NCBI GenBank assembly: GCA_963751425.1
Contig: CAVVUF010000001.1
Coordinates: 310,001 to 374,000 of the forward strand
Reading direction: 5' to 3'
DNA: 64,000 nucleotides
DNA from: CAVVUF01 sp963751425
GTDB lineage: Bacteria > Chloroflexota > Anaerolineae > Anaerolineales > UBA4823
The position numbers and the translations under genes are program-made. Under the pieces are notes generated by a model. The model ran no database searches, had not been told where the DNA came from, and saw nothing but the letters and a program-made list of their open reading frames with translations. Below, one piece after another: positions 30,301 to 40,018 of the stretch (its first letter is position 1; each line of letters begins with the position of its first letter).

Positions 30301-30340
30301 GCTGCTTTCACTTCTGCGGCTGCTGCCTTGCGTTCAATTG

Positions 30341-30446
30341 GTCATGCTGAACGAAGTGAAGTATCCCCCGACGCAATTCAGGCCAATGGTTCGGTGGAAT
30401 GTCGCGGACTGGGGTTTCTTCCTCGCTTCGCTCGTCAGAAAGACAG
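30341..30446. repeat. Interspersed inverted repeat of the GTCATGCTGAACGAAGTGAAG type
   Basis: GTCATGCTGAACGAAGTGAAG at 30341-30361 is an imperfect inverted copy of TTCGCTCGTCAGAAAGACA at 30428-30446. This dispersed repeat is common in many bacterial genomes. It lies between two same-strand genes. Confidence 0.7.
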
Positions 30447-30520
30447 ATTGCTGGTTATTATGCGTCCCCTATCCGATCATGCTATAATAATTTTATCGAA
30501 TTCCCCCGGAACCCATCCGC

Positions 30521-31891
30521 ATGTCCCCAAAAAACCAAAACCCCATCCATGATTTCCAGGCGCAAGCCGAAGAAGCTGCCGCGCAGGGCAATTGGAAGGC
30601 TGCCGCAGAATACTATGCGCAATGCAGCGAGCAGCGCTCGAATGAGCTGGCGCTGATCCAAAGCGTGCAGGAGGGGCTGTCTGCTCGGCTGGATATGCAG
30701 TCGATCTACGAGCTGATCGGTGACAAGCTGCGCGACACCTTCGACTGCCCAGGTGGTGATGATCTCGCAGTACGACCCGAGCACCAAAAAGATCTTCCAC
30801 CACTACGCCATCGAGCGCGGCCAGCACCTGCACATCCCTGGCTGGAGCGAGATCGACAGCTCGCGGGCTGCCATCGTGCGCACGCGCAAGCCCTTCATGA
30901 TCAACGCCGAGGAGATCATCCGCGTGGTCACCGGAGGCATCGATGCACGTGGTGCCGGGGACGGAGCTGCCCAAGACCTGGCTGGGCGTGCCGATGCTGG
31001 TCGGGAAAGAGGTGGTCGGCATCGTCAGCCTGCAGAACCTGGATAAAGAGAACGCCTTCTCGAAATCGGATATCGACCTGCTCATGACACTCACCAACAG
31101 CATGAGCCAGTCGCTGGAGAATGCCCGCCTGTTCAGCGAGAGCCAGCGTCTCTTGAATGTTATCGAAGAAGAGATGAAGATCGCCCGGCTCACGCAGCGC
31201 AGCATCCTGCCGAAGCGCGTCCCGCACCGCCCAGGGTATGAATTCGGCGCGCTGGTGATGCCCTCCCGCCTGGTCGGCGGCGACTTTTACGATTTCATCC
31301 ACGTGGACAAAGACCGTCTCAGCCTGGTGATCGGGGATGTCTCGGATAAGGGGCTGCCAGCCGCCCTCTCCATGGCGCAGACCTCCAGCCTGCTGCGCCT
31401 TGAAGCAGAACGCTCGAATGATCCTCAAAAAATTCTGCTCAACGTCAACCGCTACCTGTTGAAGCGGAATGCGCCGGGCTTGTTCGTAACCTTGATCTAC
31501 GGCATCTTAGACTGCCGGGCAGGCGGTGCTCAGCTACACACGCGCCGGACACCCTCCCCCGGTGGTTTTGAACTCCCAAGGTCAGGTGATCCACACCCAG
31601 ATGGATGCCGGCCAGCCGCTGGGCATCTTTAGAGAAGTGAAATTGGACGTGCAGGAGGTAACCCTCCCGCCAGGTGGGTTGGCGCTCTTATACAGCGACG
31701 GGTTAAGCGAAGCCATCGATGCCGAGTGGCAGGAATTTGGCCTCGAGCGGATCACGCAGGTCCTGTCGGACCATCGCCTCGAGACCGCCAGCCAGATCTG
31801 TCGCCGCCTGTGGGAGGCAGCCGCCGCCCACAGCGGGGAGCTGCTCCACCAGGACGATTTCGTCACCGTGGTGGTGAAGAGGCTGGCTTAG
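30521..31891 (+). CDS. GAF-domain PP2C (SpoIIE/RsbU-type) phosphatase (frameshifts)
   Basis: About 455 residues. The N-terminus (30-80) is helical, a GAF domain fills about residues 60-210 (GVPMLVGKEVVGIVSLQNLD) and the SpoIIE-type phosphatase fills the rest. Phosphatase motifs are RLVGGDFYDFI (metal), VIGDVSDKGLPAALSMA, AGHPPPVVL, LLYSDGLSEA and HQDDFVTVVV. Such enzymes remove phosphate from anti-anti-sigma factors in partner-switching. The frame breaks near 30745, 30945 and 31525, each with the peptide continuing. No anti-sigma gene lies beside it. A -10-like TATAAT lies at 30483-30488. Confidence 0.85.
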
Positions 31892-31914
31892 GTTTCGGTA
31901 TCAAGGACAAAAAA

Positions 31915-32851
31915 ATGGAAATCGTTCCAGCGACATTCGCTCATTACCAGGGAATTGCCGAAGTCCTTAATTCCCTTGACCCTGAGAGACACGCCTCCGC
32001 TTTGGAAATCGCGGAAGGAGACAAGCGGCGTGACCCGAAATTCAAGTTCCAGCGCTGGGTCGCCATCGAGAAGGATCAGATTGTTGGAATAGGTTCTTAC
32101 AACCAGTCAATCTGGTTCGCCCACCCTCAAAAATTCATGCTTTGGATTGGCGTGCGGCCCGAGTACCAGAGACGTGGCATCGGTTCTAGCACTTTACGAT
32201 ACGATCATGCACGGGTTACAGCCTTTTGATCCTCTCGCGTTGCGAGTCATGGCAACCGAGGACCGTCCCCAAAGTATACATTTTTTAGAGAAGCGTGGCT
32301 TTCGAGAGGTTATCCGCGATATTCCTTCAGAACTAGATGTCCAAGCCTTTGACCTGACTCGCTTCACAGGGCTGGAGGACCGTTTTCGAGGCAACGGCAT
32401 CGAAATCAAGACTCTCCCGGAGTTGGAAAACGACCCCGAGCGGAATCAAAAATTGTACGATCTGGATTGGGAAATCAGCCTGTCTGTGCCGGGAGATTTG
32501 GCGGCCGGCATCGGCCGCAGGGGACTTGATAAGTATGTCGAGTATGCCATCACAGGACCTTCTGCCCTTCCGGAGGGATTTTTTGTCGCGGTAAAAGGGG
32601 AAGAATTCATTGGCCTGAGTCATGTTTTATCAGTCGAGAAAGGCGTTTCCCTTTACCAGGGTTTGACCGGGGTCAAACCTCAATATCGGCACCAGGGAAT
32701 TGGATTGGCGATGAAAATACGGGGCATCGCGTATGCCAAGGCAACCGGGCATGCCATCATCATGGCAGAGAATGACGCCAAAAACATCCCGATGCTGGCG
32801 ATGAATGAAAGGTTGGGTTTCGTACGGAAGCCCGACTTTAATTACCTTTGA
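31915..32851 (+). CDS. Double-GNAT acetyltransferase (one frameshift)
   Basis: About 312 residues with two GNAT folds. The first has RPEYQRRGIGS near residue 85; the second has GLTGVKPQYRHQGIGLAMKIRG near residue 265 with ENDAKNIPMLAMNERLGF behind it. The frame breaks near 32185, just after the first acetyl-CoA loop. It starts 23 bases after the phosphatase stop and could share its transcript. The substrate is unknown. Confidence 0.8.
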
Positions 32852-32930
32852 AAAGCAATGCATAATTGATGGAGATAAAATTAGGAATGCAGGATAATGA
32901 CCGAAGATTACTCATCCTTTCATTTAAAGA

Positions 32931-34357
32931 GTGGCTTGCACGAAGGCAAGGACCCCTTTCTTAATAGGCTTTTTCATACTCGTACAATTTGTTGTCGCCT
33001 TTTCAGTAGAAAGCAGGGCGGAGATTAGTTGTGGCCAGACGATCACGAAAGATACGATCCTCAATGCAGACCTGGCCTGTCCGGTGGGTACCGATTACGC
33101 CATCATCATCGGGGCTTCGAACATCACCCTGGACTTGGGAGGATATACAATATCGGGTTACACTCCCGGAACAGGTGTGTTTGCAGACGGCCAGGCAGGG
33201 ATCACCATCCGCAATGGTGCCGTGGATGGCTTTAATGTTGGGGTATACATCAACGAATCTAACCGGGTAACGATGGAAAATCTGACGGTCCGGAATCTGG
33301 ATATCAGTGACCCAAACCACTTCATTTTTGGGATCGCGGTGGTCGGAAGTCAGAAAATTGTGGTTAGAGATTCGCAGTTTGAATTTCTTACCGTAGCCCA
33401 CAAGGAGGCGGTCGAGATTTTTGATAGTTACGTAGATGTCAATAATATCGAGGTGCGGGGTGGCGGCGCCGGCGTCAGCTTCAGTTTCCTGGGGATGCCT
33501 GCGACCCGGTCAATAGCCCAAGCAACGGTACTGTGCGAAATAGCGAGTTCTCCGACATTTATGTTGCAGGGGTCTGGATCGCATGCAGCAGCAGTGCCTT
33601 GATTGAAAATAATCATTTTTCCGGGTGTCCGGACTGCATCCTGGGTATTCAGGGAGAATCTCCTTTCTTAGGAGCGGTGACCGGCCTGATTGTTAAAAAC
33701 AATATCATTCATAAAACTTTCCTTGGGATCGAATTTCGCGGCATCAGTAAGTTTAGTATTTCAAACAACTATGTTTTTGACAACCGAGGTTGGGGGATAG
33801 CGATGAGGCAGTCATTGGGCTGTTTAGCCCCCCAACCCGGCTGGGAGTGTTTTTTCTCGACCGCCAATGTGATTGCTGATAATGAGACCTGGGGAAATTT
33901 AACAGATCTTTACCATTATGAAGAAAGCCTGGGAAATGTGTGGGAAAGAAATACCTGTGAATGGAAAGATGGTTCTGAGATACCTGATTGCACACCGCCT
34001 CATGCAGCCCTTGTAATCAATCATTCGAGCGGCAAGCCCAGAAGTTTCTTTACCCTCGAAGGAGCCAATTTCCCGACCAACAGCACAGCCATAATTTCGG
34101 TCAATGGCACCCCGTTAGGCACTGTTCCCACAGATTCATTTGGAGACCTGGTATTTTTACTCAACACCGATCAGGCCGACATAGGATATTACAGTATCAG
34201 TGCAACCGTCATAAGTACACCAGTTAATCAAAGCTCATCGGTTCAATTTGTTCTTCACTCAAGCAAACAAATCCGCTCACAAGAAGGACAGGGAACGATA
34301 TTCTATGTGCCAGGTGGTCTCACTCATATTGTCTACTTGGCACTTATCCGTAGATAA
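32931..34357 (+). CDS. Exported right-handed beta-helix protein (one frameshift)
   Basis: About 475 residues. GTG 32931 begins a signal peptide (FLIGFFILVQFVVAFSVESRA). The body is a parallel beta-helix with repeats such as NITLDLGGYTISG, VTMENLTVRNLDI, LIVKNNIIHKTFLGIEFRG and FSISNNYVFDNRGWGIAMR. A 100-residue Ig-like C-domain follows. The frame breaks near 33525. The tail GLTHIVYLALIRR is a variant of the shared surface tail. Beta-helix proteins of this type often bind or cleave polysaccharides; no lyase catalytic residues can be picked out. A weaker ATG start at 32897 in another frame is less likely. Confidence 0.75.
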
Positions 34358-34392
34358 ATTATCACCAACTCCTTTCTGGCTTTTGGCGAGTT

Positions 34393-34421
34393 TTACCGAT
34401 CAAACTTTATTAGATCGGTAA
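34393..34421. terminator. Hairpin after the beta-helix gene, possible weak terminator
   Basis: TTACCGATC (34393-34401) pairs perfectly with GATCGGTAA (34413-34421) around an 11-base loop. The 3' flank TAAAATTAGG has no uridine tract, so intrinsic termination on the plus strand is uncertain. Confidence 0.4.
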
Positions 34422-34460
34422 TAAAATTAGGACTCTTATTGTAATTGGATAATTTCTACC

Positions 34461-34489
34461 TTGACAGTCCAGAATAAATGTTCTATACT
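34461..34489 (+). promoter_or_regulatory. Sigma-70-type promoter for the VOC/AHSA1 genes
   Basis: TTGACA at 34461-34466 and TATACT at 34484-34489 are separated by 17 bases. The VOC gene begins at 34511. A near-identical promoter is found ahead of the second VOC gene at 52687-52715. Confidence 0.8.
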
Positions 34490-34510
34490 CCTGCGTGAAA
34501 GGAAATCCAA

Positions 34511-34926
34511 ATGACGCAACTCTTCCCTTACTTACGCTTCAACGGCAACTGCCGCGAAGCCATGAACTTCTACAAATCCTGCCTGGGCGGCGAGCTGATT
34601 TTGCAGACCGTCGCCAATCGCCCATCGCGGCGCAAATGCCCCCCGAAGCCGGGAACAACATCATGCACGCTACCCTGACCAAGGGCAGCTTGATGCTGGC
34701 TGGCTCCGACATGGCCCCTGCCGAGGGGGTCAAGCGAGGCAATCACATGGTGCTTACGCTCAACTGCAGCAGCGCAGAAGAAATCCAAACCTTCTTCGAG
34801 AAGCTTTCTGCGAGCGGGCAGGTCTCCATGCCCCTGCAGGCTGAATTTTGGGGCGATACCTTCGGCATGCTCACCGATAAATTTGGCAATGAATGGATGC
34901 TGAACTACGCTAAACCGAAAGTGTGA
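34511..34926 (+). CDS. VOC-family (PhnB-like) protein (one frameshift)
   Basis: About 139 residues of the PhnB/3-dmu-9 branch of the VOC superfamily. ATG 34511 begins MTQLFPYLRFNGNCREAMNFY. The C-terminus has WGDTFGMLTDKFGNEWMLNY, the typical ending. The frame breaks near 34620 (TVAN-SPIAAQMPPE). It belongs to the run 34511-36176 of short same-strand genes. The molecular role of PhnB-type proteins is often unclear. Confidence 0.8.
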
Positions 34927-34930
34927 CGAT

Positions 34931-35614
34931 ATGAACGAAATTCAGATCTGCATGGCGAGGACAGGTGACAAGCAGCACACCACCACCTGCCTATTTGAGG
35001 CCTCCCCTCAATTCGTGTTCGGGGTTACCACCGATCCGATCTTAATCCCTGAATGGTGGGGGCCAGCAGCCTTGACCACCAGCGTTGAACAGTTGGATCT
35101 GCGCGCAGGCGGTTCCTGGCGCTTCGTCCAGCGCCATCCAACCGGCATCCAATACGCTTTCCACGGCATCTATCAGGAAGTCATCCCCGCCGAGCAGCTC
35201 GTCTACACCTTCGAGTTCGAGGGCATGCCCGGTCACATCTTGCTCGAGACCGTCACCTTTACCGCGCAGGGTGGTAAGACCCTGCTGACAGACATCGCAA
35301 CTTTCTATAGTGCCGAGGACCTGGATGCCGTGCTTATATCAGGGATGGAAGCTGGCATGCAGGAGAGCATGCAGCGCCTGGCGGCGCTGCTGATGCGGGT
35401 CAAGCAGCAGGCAGCCAATGAAAGCAGCCTCCCCAAGGGTCTTTCCAACCCGGCGCGCCGGGCTCTCGCCGGAGCAGGCATCGAGAATATCGAACAGCTT
35501 GCTCAGCACACGGAAGCTGAGATCAAAGAGCTGCACGGCATCGGTCCCAGCGCCATGGATCTGCTGCGCAGCGCCCTGGCATCTAAAGGCCTTACCTTCG
35601 CAGGTCCGAAATAA
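34931..35614 (+). CDS. SRPBCC (AHSA1) domain fused to a helix-hairpin-helix domain
   Basis: This 227-residue protein has an AHSA1/START-like domain in residues 20-150 (PEWWGPAALTTSVEQLDLRAGG, then WRFVQRHPTG). At about residues 165-225 it carries a helix-hairpin-helix-like module (GLSNPARRALAGAGIENIEQ, KELHGIGPSAMDLLRSAL). The ligand of the hydrophobic pocket is unknown. It starts 4 bases after the VOC stop and 16 bases ahead of the next gene, so it is within the operon. Confidence 0.75.
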   Translation: MNEIQICMARTGDKQHTTTCLFEASPQFVFGVTTDPILIPEWWGPAALTTSVEQLDLRAGGSWRFVQRHPTGIQYAFHGIYQEVIPAEQLVYTFEFEGMPGHILLETVTFTAQGGKTLLTDIATFYSAEDLDAVLISGMEAGMQESMQRLAALLMRVKQQAANESSLPKGLSNPARRALAGAGIENIEQLAQHTEAEIKELHGIGPSAMDLLRSALASKGLTFAGPK

Positions 35615-35630
35615 ACTCTGGAGGTTTTTC

Positions 35631-36176
35631 ATGAGGAAAATTGTCGTTTCTGAATATCTCTCACTTGATGGCGTCATGGAGGAGCCCTCCTGGACAGCGC
35701 CTTATTGGAATGACGAGATCGCCAAATTCAAATCTGAAGAGAACCTTGCCAGCGATACCTTGCTGCTGGGACGCATCACCTACGAGGGTTTCGCGGTAGC
35801 CTGGCCCAAAATGGAAGATGATGAGGGTGCTTTCCGCATGAACAGCCTGCCCAAGTACGTCGTTTCCACCACCCTGCAAGAAGCCGCCTGGAATAACTCC
35901 ACCATTATCAAGGAGAATATCCAATTCCAAATCGAATGGCTCAAACAACAGCCCGGTAAGGATATTTTGATCTACGGCAGCGGGAAGCTCGTCGACAGTC
36001 TCTTGGAGCTTGGCCTGGTAGACCAGCTCAACCTGCTGATATACCCGGTGGTCCTGGGCAAAGGCAAGCCGTTCTTTAAAGAGGACCGGCAGGCAGTCCT
36101 CAAGCTGCTCGAAACCCGGAGTTTCAGCTCGGGTGTCGTTTTACAGCGCTACCATGTTTTGCAGGCTACCGGATAA
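35631..36176 (+). CDS. RibD-C/dihydrofolate-reductase-like protein
   Basis: This 181-residue protein starts at ATG 35631 after GGAGG. The N-terminus VVSEYLSLDGVMEEP and middle DTLLLGRITYEGFA, together with ILIYGSGKLVDSLLELGLVDQLNLLIYPVVLGKGKPFF, match the dihydrofolate-reductase-like RibD C-terminal family (YwjB/YyaP). It would bind NADPH. It is the last of three or four short genes in an operon. The substrate is not known. Confidence 0.85.
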   Translation: MRKIVVSEYLSLDGVMEEPSWTAPYWNDEIAKFKSEENLASDTLLLGRITYEGFAVAWPKMEDDEGAFRMNSLPKYVVSTTLQEAAWNNSTIIKENIQFQIEWLKQQPGKDILIYGSGKLVDSLLELGLVDQLNLLIYPVVLGKGKPFFKEDRQAVLKLLETRSFSSGVVLQRYHVLQATG

Positions 36177-36200
36177 ACACAGAAACCGCGGATTTTTACG

Positions 36201-37175
36201 TTGAAACCGTCCATCGCCCTCTCAAACGCTAAAGAGCAGTGCGTCACGTTTTATTGGGACGAAACGCCTAATTTCTACCTTGGCTACCGCTTTGTGGAAG
36301 GGCAGCCGACCACCTCGGACCAGCCGGTCAATGGGTATGATCTGCAGCCCACGGTTGCAGCCGCTGAGTTACCCAGCCTGGCAGACCGCCTGCCTTCAGC
36401 GCCAGCCAGCCCAGCCTGGCAGGAGGGTTGGCGCATTGCCTACCAGGAGCCGGACCCGCTTGCGCCCCTCCAGCTAACTTTTCAAGTCGACCAAGACGGT
36501 CTCGCCCACGCTCTCAGTCTGGAACAAGCAGGTCGCTTGCAGCGAGAGATCACCTTCCAGCCTTTTGCCGAAGGTGTGCGTATGTGGCTTACGCTGACAG
36601 CGCAGGAGGAAATAAATGGGTCTTACTGCGTGCAGCAGTGCCTGCGTTTCACTGGTTCCCACAACGCGGCATGGCGCCGGTCAATTGCCCACCTCCCTTA
36701 CTTGAGCGAGCTGGATATGCAAGCGATGGGTAATCCCAACGGCAGCCTCACCTTCGCCCGGGTTGAGCACAAATGGAACAAATTTCCTGCGCAGTACAGT
36801 TTCCTCCCCTCCAAAGCTGTGTCTACCCAACTGGAGAGGATGCCCGCCGAGATCGTGGACCACGGCCTGATCGTGCGCGAGACGGTCAGCCGCCAGTTTG
36901 CCCCCCCGGAGTACTGGGAGCAGGTTGCCCCACAAGCTGCCTGGGAGCAGGTTACCTGCGGCATGTATTGGGAGCGCACGGCCTACCTCAGCAACCGCCA
37001 CCCGGCAGACTGCGTGCATGCCTGGGTCGATTTTGGGCCACTCAAGGCAGGTCAACCCCGCACCATCCAGGGTGTGGTATATTACCTCTCAGGTTCCAAG
37101 GACAACCTGCTAGAATTGTGGCAGAAAGATTTTAGATACGCAAGCTTGAAACAAGTAACCAAGTGGTTGGTATAG
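36201..37175 (+). CDS. Hypothetical soluble protein of 324 residues
   Basis: The reading frame is clean from TTG 36201 to the stop at 37175. Features are a WDETPNFYLGYRF start, a Trp-rich middle, and GCVVYYLSG-like VVYYLSGSKDNLLELW near the end. There is no signal peptide or membrane segment. I do not recognise a family. Its stop overlaps the start of the nucleotidyltransferase gene by 13 bases, so the two are co-translated. A CCGCGGATTTTTACG repeat-like scrap lies just before the start. Confidence 0.55.
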   Translation: MKPSIALSNAKEQCVTFYWDETPNFYLGYRFVEGQPTTSDQPVNGYDLQPTVAAAELPSLADRLPSAPASPAWQEGWRIAYQEPDPLAPLQLTFQVDQDGLAHALSLEQAGRLQREITFQPFAEGVRMWLTLTAQEEINGSYCVQQCLRFTGSHNAAWRRSIAHLPYLSELDMQAMGNPNGSLTFARVEHKWNKFPAQYSFLPSKAVSTQLERMPAEIVDHGLIVRETVSRQFAPPEYWEQVAPQAAWEQVTCGMYWERTAYLSNRHPADCVHAWVDFGPLKAGQPRTIQGVVYYLSGSKDNLLELWQKDFRYASLKQVTKWLV

Positions 37176-37972
37176 AAAATAACTTTACGCCCTATCCTGA
37201 TGTAAACAGCCTCATACAAATCCTACTTGAGAATGTGCAGGCAATCTTAAGAGAGCAGTTCATCGGGATGTACCTGGACGGCTCCCTGGCCAGCGGGGAT
37301 TTCGACGCGGACAGCGATATTGATTTTGTGGTGGTGACCCGAGAAGACATCGCTGGGGAGCTGTTCTTGAGGCTGCAAGCCATGCACGACGGCATTGCAT
37401 CGCTCGATTCTGCCTGGGCAATCCAGCTCGAAGGCTCTTATATTTCGCAGCATGCCATCCGCCGGTACGATCCGGAACATGCCATGCACCCGAATATCGA
37501 GCGCGGCTCCGGCGAACGCTTGAAGTTAGTCGATCACAACCAGACCTGGGCCGTGCACCGTTCTGTCTTGCGCGAACGGGGCATCACCCTGCTCGGCCCT
37601 GACCCGGGCTGCCTGGTTGACCCCGTCTCAGCGCAGGAGCTGAGGGCCGCCATGCTGGTGCTGCTGAACGGCTGGGCGAAGAACATCTTGGATAATCCGC
37701 AGATCATCTCAGGGCGCGGCTACCAGTCTTATGTCGTGCTCTCGCTGTGCCGGGCCTTTTATACCCTGCAGACGGGCCAGGTGGCCTCCAAGCCCGCCGC
37801 AGCAGCCTGGGCAAAAGGGACCCTGGCTGAGCGCTGGACACCCCTGATCGAGCATGCCTTGAAAGGGCGGCATCACCCAGAGCGGCGGGCTGACCCGGAC
37901 GAAATCCGGGAGACGCTGAAGCTGATATTATATTCGACCTTGTTCAGCCAAACTTACGAGAACACCATTTAG
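37163..37972 (+). CDS. Aminoglycoside-adenylyltransferase-like nucleotidyltransferase
   Basis: This 269-residue protein starts at GTG 37163. The nucleotidyltransferase signature GSLASGDFDADSDIDF gives Gly40-Ser41 and catalytic Asp52/Asp54. The C-terminal helical domain (residues 150-265) matches the DUF4111-type domain of AadA enzymes. The family transfers AMP from ATP to a hydroxyl on an aminoglycoside, but many relatives have other acceptors. It overlaps the upstream hypothetical gene by 13 bases. Confidence 0.8.
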   Translation: MVGIENNFTPYPDVNSLIQILLENVQAILREQFIGMYLDGSLASGDFDADSDIDFVVVTREDIAGELFLRLQAMHDGIASLDSAWAIQLEGSYISQHAIRRYDPEHAMHPNIERGSGERLKLVDHNQTWAVHRSVLRERGITLLGPDPGCLVDPVSAQELRAAMLVLLNGWAKNILDNPQIISGRGYQSYVVLSLCRAFYTLQTGQVASKPAAAAWAKGTLAERWTPLIEHALKGRHHPERRADPDEIRETLKLILYSTLFSQTYENTI

Positions 37973-38220
37973 AGAACTCACAACCCAAACGATTGATTCT
38001 GGGTAGGAGCATAAACACCCAGATCGATACCATGCCAATCCGCCTGGTGTAAAAGGCCAGAAGCTTATGATTCCTTTGCCTTGTAGCGGGTTCGATGATT
38101 GGTTTAAGCAATTCTCTTCGCATCGTTTTGTGGAAGGCCTGCACTCAGGTGCTTGACCGCTCGCCTCCCCCAAATTATCATCTCTCCATATTATCTAGAG
38201 ACCTGACAGTTTGAGAAATA
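37973..38220. other. Intergenic stretch with no convincing gene
   Basis: A minus-strand open frame (37944-38144) reads IIEPATRQRNHKLLAFYTRR and is vaguely transposase-like, but it has no supporting features or ribosome site. I treat the stretch as non-coding, possibly a remnant. Confidence 0.4.
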
Positions 38221-38372
38221 GGACGCGGACGAGCACAGACGAGCGCGGAGGAGAAAATAAAATAATTCCGGAAGGAAAATTCCAGGGTGAAACCGATACG
38301 ACAGGCTAGCAAGCCAACTTATGACTGCTTTTCTCGTAATAAAATCCGTGTTTTCCGCGTTCATCCGCGTCC
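38221..38372. repeat. Inverted-repeat element of about 152 bp, MITE-like
   Basis: GGACGCGGACGA at 38221-38232 is an inverted copy of TCATCCGCGTCC at 38361-38372 (one mismatch). Inner arms GAGCGCGGAGG and CCGTGTTTTCCGCG extend the pairing. It has no coding capacity and lies in a gene-free region. Confidence 0.6.
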
Positions 38373-38419
38373 AATATAGAAAGTGTCAGGTGGCTAGCAT
38401 ATTATTGAGGAGTAAAATA

Positions 38420-38737
38420 ATGTCCCGTATAAAATTTTGGATCTGCCTCGTCAGTGCTTTGAGCCTCGGCCTGCTCATCGCCTGGGTGGAACTGCGCCCC
38501 ACCTGGGACGACACCGGCATCAGCGTGGGTGCATTACTCATCGTCACGGGTCTCCTGGGCCTGGTCGCCCCAGAACGCGCCTGGTTGTGGGCGCTGGCAG
38601 TGGGTTTCTGGATCCCGCTCTTCGGGATCATCGCCCACGCCAACTACGGCTTGATCCTGGTGCTGGTCATCGCCTTTGTGGGCGCGTATACCGGGGCACT
38701 GATCCGAAAAATTAGCTCAGGTTTGATTGCCCGCTAA
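38420..38737 (+). CDS. Small membrane protein, three or four helices
   Basis: This 105-residue protein has an ATG at 38420 after GAGGAG at 38407-38412. Hydrophobic segments are IKFWICLVSALSLGLLIAW, ISVGALLIVTGLLGLV, AWLWALAVGFWIPLFGII and YGLILVLVIAFVGAYTGAL. No family is recognised. It lies 40 bases upstream of a GNAT gene. Confidence 0.65.
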   Translation: MSRIKFWICLVSALSLGLLIAWVELRPTWDDTGISVGALLIVTGLLGLVAPERAWLWALAVGFWIPLFGIIAHANYGLILVLVIAFVGAYTGALIRKISSGLIAR

Positions 38738-38777
38738 TCTGGTAGGATGAATAAGAAACAAAGAGCGCAGGAAACCG

Positions 38778-39236
38778 ATGCAATTGCAGGCACAGATTTT
38801 CAAAATACAAGCCCAAGATTTCTCGCGCGTTGTGGAGGTTTGGGAAGCTTCTGTCCGTTTTACCCACCATTTCGTAAGTGAAGCAGATATCCTATTCTTT
38901 ACACCTCTTGTCCAAGAGGCGCTTCCAAGAATAACTCAGCTCGCCTGCGTACGCGATGATAGCGGTCAAGTTGCTGGCTTTGTCGCTGTGGTCAATGGAA
39001 ATATTGACATGCTTTTCATCCACCCTTCAGCACGCGGTCTGGGGGCAGGCCGCCGGCTATTAGAATATGCGGTAGCCAATTTCGAGGCAGCCACCCTTGA
39101 TGTGAACGAACAGAACGAACAGGCTGTAGGCTTTTATCTGCACATGGGTTTTGAAGTTGTTGGACGCTCGGAGCTAGACAGCTTTGGTAAACCCTATCCC
39201 CTCCTGCACATGCGGCTGGCCGATAAAAGCACATAA
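38778..39236 (+). CDS. GNAT-family N-acetyltransferase
   Basis: This 152-residue protein has the acetyl-CoA loop HPSARGLGAGRRLLEYAV near residue 80 and the LDVNEQNEQAVGFYLHMGF block near residue 115. It resembles the YhbS/YjcF-type acetyltransferases with unknown substrates. It is a stand-alone gene. Confidence 0.85.
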   Translation: MQLQAQIFKIQAQDFSRVVEVWEASVRFTHHFVSEADILFFTPLVQEALPRITQLACVRDDSGQVAGFVAVVNGNIDMLFIHPSARGLGAGRRLLEYAVANFEAATLDVNEQNEQAVGFYLHMGFEVVGRSELDSFGKPYPLLHMRLADKST

Positions 39237-39343
39237 GGTTCATTTATTGAGAAATATTCTGTATAATTATTATTAGCATTCCCTGATTTTCTCCCTTTCC
39301 GCCTTTTCCGTGACCGCTTTCCCGATTGTATAAGGAATCGCAT

Positions 39344-40018
39344 ATGTCCAAAGACCTAACCACCCTCAGCCTGCCCCTCCCCCTGGGCATGGGCAGAGTC
39401 AACTGCTACCTACTCCGCACCGCTCCTGGCTTTATCTTGATCGACACAGGCGGCTCTAACGGTAGAAAGGAGCTGCTGCACGCCCTCGAAAAAGCCGGGT
39501 GCCAGCCCGGTTTTCTCCAGCTCATCGTGATCACGCATGGGGATTTCGATCATGCCGGCAATGCCGCCTACCTGCGAAAAACCTTCGGCGCCAAGACCCT
39601 CATGCACAAGGATGATTTGGGCATGGTCGAAAGCGGTGATATGTTCTATAACCGCCAGAAACCCAATATCATCCTGCGGAAGCTGATCGGACTCTACGCC
39701 AGCTCCGGAAAAAAGGATCGTTTCACGCCTGACCTGCTCGTCGAAGATGGGTACGCCCTCTCTGCATATGGATGGGATGCCAAAGTATTCTCGATTCCCG
39801 GCCATTCCAAAGGCTCCATCGGCATCCTGACGGCTTCTGGCGATCTATTCTGCGGCGACCTGCTGATCAGCACGAAAAAGCCAGGTCTTAATACCCTCAT
39901 CGATGATCCGTCCGCAGCCAACCTCAGCCTTCAAAAGTTGGCCAGCCTGGGAGCGCAGACTGTTTACCCGGGGCATGGTGAGCCTTTCCCCCTGTCTTTG
40001 GTGGAGGGGACCACGTAA
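39344..40018 (+). CDS. MBL-fold metallo-hydrolase
   Basis: This 224-residue protein starts at ATG 39344 after AAGGAA. The metal motif is ITHGDFDHAGN, the HxDxDH form common in one branch of the MBL family. Further ligands are PGHSKGS and FCGDLL, and YPGHGEPF closes the site. It may hydrolyse a thioester or lactone. Its stop overlaps the start of the nucleoside phosphorylase gene (TAATG at 40016-40020), so the two are translationally coupled. Confidence 0.82.
   Translation: MSKDLTTLSLPLPLGMGRVNCYLLRTAPGFILIDTGGSNGRKELLHALEKAGCQPGFLQLIVITHGDFDHAGNAAYLRKTFGAKTLMHKDDLGMVESGDMFYNRQKPNIILRKLIGLYASSGKKDRFTPDLLVEDGYALSAYGWDAKVFSIPGHSKGSIGILTASGDLFCGDLLISTKKPGLNTLIDDPSAANLSLQKLASLGAQTVYPGHGEPFPLSLVEGTT

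Noticed and set aside
29061..30311. Long open frame of 416 codons on the minus strand
   Set aside because: It is a shadow of the amidohydrolase gene; the translated sequence has no family motifs and the plus frame has lipobox and metal sites.
37944..38144. Minus-strand frame with a transposase-like look
   Set aside because: Only 66 codons, no start context, no inverted repeats nearby that fit; treated as non-coding.
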